Source: Podocnemis expansa (Eukaryota > Chordata > Testudines > Podocnemididae). Taken from it: a stretch of DNA of 64,000 nt. The notes beneath the pieces are model-generated. The model was not told the DNA's origin. It was given only the letters and a program-made list of their open reading frames with translations, and searched no databases. Shown in pieces: positions 58,566-64,000 of the stretch; positions within the stretch are counted from its first letter, which is position 1, and each line of letters begins with the position of its first letter. A program made the position numbers and the translations under genes. The stretch lies in NCBI GenBank assembly GCA_007922195.1, contig ML681995.1, positions 15,206,987-15,270,986 of the forward strand. Direction: 5' to 3'.

Positions 58566-60035
58566 AAGAGACTAGACTCATAAAATCTGGAAGGGGCCAT
58601 GAGAGGTCATCAAGTCCAGTACCCTGCACTCATGGTAGGACCAAATACCCTCTTAAAACATATCTGACAGGTGCTTGTCTAAACTTCTCTTAAACATTTC
58701 CAATGATGGAGATTCCACGACGTCCCTAAGCAACTTCTTGCTGTGGTTAATCACCTTGAGTTAGGAATTTTTCCCTAAAGTCCAACCTAAACCTCCTTTT
58801 CCATAATTTAAGTCCACTGCTCCTTGGCCTATCATCAGCAGTTAAGGAGAACAATTTTTCTCCCTCCTCCTCATGATAGCCTTTTAGGTACATGGAAGCT
58901 GGTATCATGTCCACTCTCAGTTTCCTCTTTTCTAGACTAAAAAACCCAGCTCTTTTAATCTTCCCTCATAAATCGTGTTCCAGACCTTTAATAATTCATG
59001 TTGCTTTTCTCTGCACTTTCTCAAATTTGTCCACATCTTTCCTGAAATAAGGCTCCCAGAAATGGACACAATTATTCAGTTGCTGCATATTCAGAGTGGA
59101 GTAGAGCAGAAGAATTATTTCTCATATCTCACTTACAGTACTCCTGTAAATATATGTCCCAGAATGTTGTTAGCTTTTTTTGCAGCAGTGTCACACTGTT
59201 GAGTCATATTTAGCTTGTGGTCCACTATGACACCCAGATCCCTTTCCACAGTACTCCTTCCTGGGCAGTCATTGCCTATTTTGTATGTGTGCAATAGTTT
59301 CTTCTTTCCTAAGTGGGGTACTTTGCATTTGTCTTTATTGAATTTCATTCTGTGTACCTCAGACCATTTCACCAGTTTGTCCAAATCATTTTGAATTGTG
59401 ATCCTGTCCTCACTGGACCCAGAACTGATCCCACTGGTACCCCGCTTATTATGCCCTTCCAACGTGACTGTGAACCATTGATAAGTACTCTCTGAAAGCA
59501 CTTATCCAATCAGTTTTTCACCAATCTCATAGTAGCCCATCCAGGCTGTAATTCCCTAGTTTGTTTATGTGAAGGTGATGTGAGACAGTATCAAAAGCTT
59601 CATTGAAGTATAGATAAACTATATGTACCCCACTTCTCTTCTATCCACAAGGCTTGTTATCCCACATACAAAGGTATCAGGTTGATTTGACATGATTTGT
59701 TCTTGACAAATCCATGCTGACTTTCACTTAACACCTTATTCTCTTCTACGTATTTGCTAATGGATTCCTTGATTATTTGCTTCATTATTTTTCCTGGTAG
59801 AGAGGTTAAACTGCCAGGTTTTGTAACTGCCTGGCTTGTCCTTATTTCTCTTTTTATAGATGGGCACTACATTTTCTCTTTTCCAGTCCTCTGGGACCTC
59901 CAGTCTTCCATGAACTTTCAAAGATAATAGCCAATAGCTCAGATGTTTCCTGAGTCAGCTCCTTGCATATTCTAGGGTGTATCTCATCAGGCCCTGGTGA
60001 CTTGAAGACATCTAACTTGTCTAAGTAATTTTTTG
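58566..60035 (-). pseudogene. CR1 LINE, 3' half with RT remnant
   Basis: The left end (58566) reads 'tagactcataaaatctggaa' and 'ggtcatcaagtccag', the reverse complement of a CR1 3' end. The minus-strand frame 59501-59133 holds the conserved CR1 C-terminal RT block: IQNDLDKLVKWSE, MKFNKDKCKVPHLG, VERDLGVIVDHKLNM and AAKKANNILG. Further right, the minus strand encodes [20 protein letters not shown] near 60020-59960, the first RT motif, with stops and shifts between. The endonuclease part is missing, a normal 5' truncation. Confidence 0.9.
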
Positions 60036-60039
60036 ATTA

Positions 60040-61120
60040 GAAGAGTGGCAAAGCCAATGTCTTTGAATCAGTGATCTTAGCAGAACTGAGGAGGGATGGA
60101 TAATGGGAACAGGAGGGTTGCTCATACTGCTGAAAGGTCTCTGCCTTGGAAACTGTTTGCACAAGTTCCAGATCTGTAGCCTTGAGGCTATATTTTGAGT
60201 TGGGAAAATCAATGCTAGAAGGCCACTGCCATAAGGGACTAGCTCTACAAATGCAGAGGGCCACACAAGCATGATCCTGTGGCCCAGGAGAGTATAATGT
60301 TGTAAACCTGAAGAGCAACTGACAATGAGAAAGAAGTTCAACTCTGGTACTATAGACCAGGAGAAATAGAAGACTAGCAGACTACACTGCCCAGTCACAC
60401 CAGATACACGGTGTGCATGTGAATGGAGAACTGATTGTCTCTCTAGCTATTTGACACTTTAATCTGACTTTCCCTCTCTTCAACCATAAAAAAAAAATCA
60501 TCTTACATGCAAAGCTGGGATTCATTGTCATAGTAAGATGGCATTCTTTAATAAAGATAAGACAATAAATTACTTTAAATTATTTAAAATGTGATAGGCT
60601 GCTTTAACCTAATCTCTCCTTGAGACATTCAATGCTTGTTGAAAAACTTGACACAGGTTGAAATCAGTGCTAATTACAGAGCTCTGCAAATGTTGCTTGT
60701 AGAATAGAGGCCTACTTTTCAGGACCTATTTGGGGTTGGACAGTTCCAGAAAAGTTAGGACTGCATTCCTCTTTGAACCAAACTTCTGAACAAAGTTTGA
60801 TCTTTGTGTTACCCATGTTAATGAATGCTTAGAGGGAAGGAACAAATGCCAACACAAGCTAATTATAAGAGCATAATGTGTCCAATATCTTCAGGGCCTA
60901 CAAGGCAGAATTGTTATTGACCCTTTTTCTGTAATTGTGCTTTTACCATTTTCAAGCTTGAGATCAGATACCATATAATGCATATTTAAACTGGAGAACA
61001 ATATCTTGCTATTGCATAATTTGTCCTTTGATATTCTTTTTTATTATTGAATATGTTAAAGTAATGTAAATCTATTGATGTGGCTTTAGATTTTACTTAA
61101 CTGTGTTTTTTTCAGGTCAT
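60040..61120. other. No gene recognised
   Basis: A 125-codon minus-strand frame at 60398-60021 has no family motif and overlaps another frame; probably chance. Confidence 0.4.
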
Positions 61121-61124
61121 TTGG

Positions 61125-61870
61125 TAGAAGAAAGTATGTCCCTGGTGGGATTTACAAATGCTATACTGGGCAACCAATGGTTGAGGAACCACTCTGGGTT
61201 TGGCCAGCTCCACCTGTAGTAAAGGCTCCAACTGGAGGAGGAGTTAAAAGGCAGGGGGCAAACCAGGGAAGAGTGCAGCCCTGTAGCTGGCAGGAAGAGC
61301 TGAGGACAAAGAATAATCTCTCCCCTTGACAACTGCCCAAAGATCCCCCCCTGAAGGAAGGGAGAACTTGCTACTGAGACAAGACTGAGCAGGACACGTT
61401 CCTCTTTCCTGTTCATATAGACTTTGGGTTTTGCCAATTCTCCTTTAGTTTGTTTGGGCTAGTCAAGCCAGGGAAAACCCTCAGACTGAACTGGTGCAGG
61501 AGAGTGAGACATATTGCAAAAGAAGGCAGTTGCTGACAGAGAGAGGAAGACAGATGCCATGCTACATACTGCCACTAGGAGATGCCTTGTGGTGAGCAGA
61601 CACCCTTTGTCACCTAGACCCAGCTGGTCACTTTGGGATAATCTCAAGGTGGTGATAGGAAGTTGCCCAGAGAGGGCAGCAGTAAGCAGCTCTTGACTGT
61701 CAGAGCACTGATAACCTTCAGAAGGCTGTGGGTCTGATGCTGGTAGCATTTGGGATGATGGGGTGGCTCCCCTTCAAACAACTCCTTTGTAAAACTCATA
61801 GGCCTAAGCACTGACCACTTAGGTAACACCACTGTACCAACTAATCCCCAAGCAAAGACCATCACAATGG
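61125..61870. other. Mid-GC block, possible old repeat
   Basis: Similar in style to 29720-30500 ('ggaggaggagttaaaaggca', 'gccactaggagatgcc', 'gtgagcaga'). The phrase 'gccactaggagatgccttgt' resembles old LTR ends of turtle retroelements, but no pair was found. Confidence 0.3.
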
Positions 61871-61874
61871 CAAA

Positions 61875-63115
61875 TTAAAAAAAAAATCAAATAAAATATT
61901 GTGTGGGAGAATAGTGGTGGATTTTTCTTCTAAAAGCTAGCAACATTTTAAAATGTAAGATACTGCACCTAATTTAACAAGAATATAAAATATAGCTGCA
62001 AACTTAATACTTTTGATGATTTTCATTATTCTGATAAAACTTTGAAGAAATATAACAAACCCTAGTAAACCCACAGTAGCCACAGGAAAACTACCCAACC
62101 TGTTTTTCCTCATGAAGGAAAAAAATGGACACTTGAACAACAGAGTTGTTTCAACAAAAAAATAATTAGTCAATACCTCGTAGCTTGGAGTGAAAAGGAA
62201 GAGAAATCTTTCAATAAAAACAGACAAATATTCAGAATAATCAAAAATCTTACAATACATTCAAATGATAAACTTTAGCTACGGATCTCCTAAAGTTTCC
62301 ATATTGGTAACGTTTTCTATTGGTATCCTATTGCACTGGGATATTTCCCATTCAGTATTCTGGTTTAAATTATTGTGGCAGGGGTGGGAGGCAGTGCATC
62401 CTTGACAGATGCATCTACAGAAGAATTAGTAGGTTGGCTGGTCACATTTTCTATCTAACTTTTTTTCAACAGAAAATGGGATTTTCAAGAGAAGTATGTG
62501 ATAGTTTTGCTCTCACTCTTGCTCTTTCTCTCTATCTCTCTTACACGCACACACCCTCCCCCACAGTTTTTCTTCTCTACCCTGCCACACATAGAAAGCA
62601 AGCTAATTTCTGAAAAGCAAAATTTGTAAATAGTGCCTTATATCCCCATTTTTCTTGATAGGCTGAACTCTATGACAGTACTATAGCTCCCATAATGACC
62701 CAGAGCCAGAAACTGCCTTGACAAAGCATGGTTCCCTCTTTTAGAGCATAGGATACAGTTCATAATGGAAGAGGTAGTCTAACCAGACAGCCCAGTCTAT
62801 AGAGGAGAATGAGAGGCTAAGGCACGTAAACTACAGCTCCCATGAGACCAAATAGGAGTATTTTCAACTCAAAATAGGTGTCATGGGTATATTTCCCCCT
62901 GCCCCCCAAAAACATTGAAATTTATGGGTGGGGGTAAGGATGCACCTCTTTCCATCAGCTCTAATCAGATCTCTCTCTTATCGGTAGGAGTTCTTCTTTC
63001 TCTGTTTGCTGATGTTTTTGATGCAGTATGACCACAGATTGAGTTTCTAGCACCACATAACCAAGAGATGGTAAGCTCTACTGGGCTGGGCTGGGAACTC
63101 AAAATGCTCATGCTG
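61875..63115. other. No gene recognised
   Basis: AT-rich; CT-rich tract at 62510-62560. No motif-bearing frame. Confidence 0.4.
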
Positions 63116-63124
63116 TAATGCCAG

Positions 63125-63250
63125 CTACCCATCTGACCTGCCTCCTGGCCTTGGGTGAGTCAATTAAACTTTATGGTAATAATCTTCTTGCCTGTAAAAT
63201 GGGCTAATCCTTATTGACCTAAGGTAAATAACAGGGATATTTTGAGGGCT
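63125..63250 (+). repeat. MIR-type SINE
   Basis: 'cctggccttgggtgagtcaa', 'ttgcctgtaaaatgggctaa', 'aacagggatattttgagg' follow the MIR core and 3' order. Confidence 0.7.
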
Positions 63251-63254
63251 AGTT

Positions 63255-63618
63255 CATGTGTGTGTGTGCCCTGACTGCAATAGTACATGTCATGCAAGTC
63301 TGAGCCTCAAACAAAACTTAACTCTTCAGCCTGAAAAAACGTGTGCTGGGAATCTCATCATAAATGCTCTCACAAGATTTCCTATTCTTCTTAGTTCTGG
63401 AGGAATTAAAAACACCACAAAATCTGCTCAGAAACATGTTCCTAAGTAATCTGTTTTAATCTCATTACAATTAAGAATTAGAATAGTAAACACATACTAA
63501 CAAAAACACAGACTATTCTCAGGTAGGGACAGATCCCAAATGTCTTGAAGCCCAACATGAATCTTAATTGATTTGTGTCAGATTTGCTGATTCAGTTAAA
63601 TGCAGTGTTTAAATTCCA
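63255..63618. other. No gene recognised
   Basis: Short motif-free frame only. Confidence 0.4.
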
Positions 63619-63621
63619 TGT

Positions 63622-63728
63622 AAATGTTGGAGTCCTGTGGCACTTAAAAACTAAAAAAATTATTTATTAGAGCAGGACGCTTTGTTTGTTGTACTGAATT
63701 AGACTAACACAGCTACCCCCTTGGAACT
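63622..63728. mobile_element. Collapsed Penelope-like tail pair
   Basis: 'ggagtcctgtggcacttaaa' on the left and 'gtactgaattagactaacac', 'agctacccccttggaa' on the right: the two kinds of tail end close together with the middle deleted. Confidence 0.6.
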
Positions 63729-63935
63729 TAAATTTTGTACAGTCTCTCTGGTTGTTAGGGTATCTGCTGCTACAGCATGGATTATTTGGTAGGTTCAAGC
63801 TGGGATAAGACTGCGAAAAAAAAATTGCGTGCTACAAATGAATAATCACAGCCATTTTGTGCATGAACTGATTGTGTGGTCTATATAACTGTGAGGAACT
63901 TGGAAGCGTCAACTGTCAGGCTTTCATGCCAACCT

Positions 63936-63959
63936 TTCTTTTTTTTTCCTCTGTTTCAG
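63936..63959 (+). promoter_or_regulatory. Strong splice-acceptor-like sequence
   Basis: 'ctttctttttttttcctctg' runs into 'tttcag' at 63954-63959. This is the best acceptor-like tract I see in the window. Confidence 0.45.
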
Positions 63960-64000
63960 ATTTCAAGGGGCTTTCACTATTTCAAATGCAAATGCCTAGA
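63960..64000 (+). CDS. Possible exon start, cut by the window end
   Basis: After the acceptor at 63959 the phase-0 frame is open to the window end (ISRGFHYFKCKCL). Phase 0 agrees with the candidate exon ending at 33723. Only 41 bases are visible, so an open frame means little by itself. Confidence 0.25.
   Translation, partial: MSRGFHYFKCKCL

Noticed and set aside
60021..60398. 125-codon minus-strand frame
   Set aside because: No recognisable motif, a second frame overlaps it, and it follows directly on a CR1; chance is likelier.
1..64000. CRISPR array, operons, bacterial genes, tRNA or rRNA genes
   Set aside because: No regularly spaced repeats, no clustered same-strand frames and no tRNA or rRNA signature was seen. 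All signs are of a vertebrate nuclear genome.

Overview
The window looks like nuclear DNA of a non-avian reptile, most likely a turtle. The reasons are the repeat mix: CR1 LINEs, Penelope-like elements (PLEs) with many solo tails, a DIRS retrotransposon, hAT and MITE copies, and MIR-type SINEs. There are long AT-rich gene-free stretches, no operons and no bacterial signals. The species call is inference from repeat families.

Layout. 1-7140: AT-rich DNA with old repeats and one candidate internal exon (3839-4026, +). 7145-10990: a retroelement graveyard with a PLE built from two head-to-head pieces, then a plus-strand CR1 interrupted by other sequence including a LINE fragment that resembles R2. 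11102-12736: the only intact long gene, a 544-codon TOPORS-like RING protein with a splice acceptor three bases before its ATG. 13150-21850: a CR1 3' end, PLE tails, GC-rich and tandem repeats, and two hAT elements with target duplications. 22031-27740: a DIRS retrotransposon on the minus strand with inverted terminal repeats, an internal complementary region and decayed gag, RT/RNase H and tyrosine-recombinase frames. 27750-51985: mostly AT-rich intron-like DNA with MITEs, MIR and L3-like relics, a fold-back PLE-tail insertion and a second candidate exon (33616-33723, +). 51990-54180: a second decayed PLE on the minus strand. 55618-64000: a hAT, a palindromic MITE containing a 400-base assembly gap, a minus-strand CR1, and a possible exon start at 63960.

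How it fits together. The three candidate exons are all on the plus strand and their phases are compatible (ends in phase 0, then 0 to 0, then open in phase 0). If real, they make most of this window large introns of one unidentified host gene, with the TOPORS-like gene nested in one of those introns on the same strand. The mobile elements are decayed: nearly every transposon frame has stops or shifts, and several of the DIRS lesions look like CpG decay.
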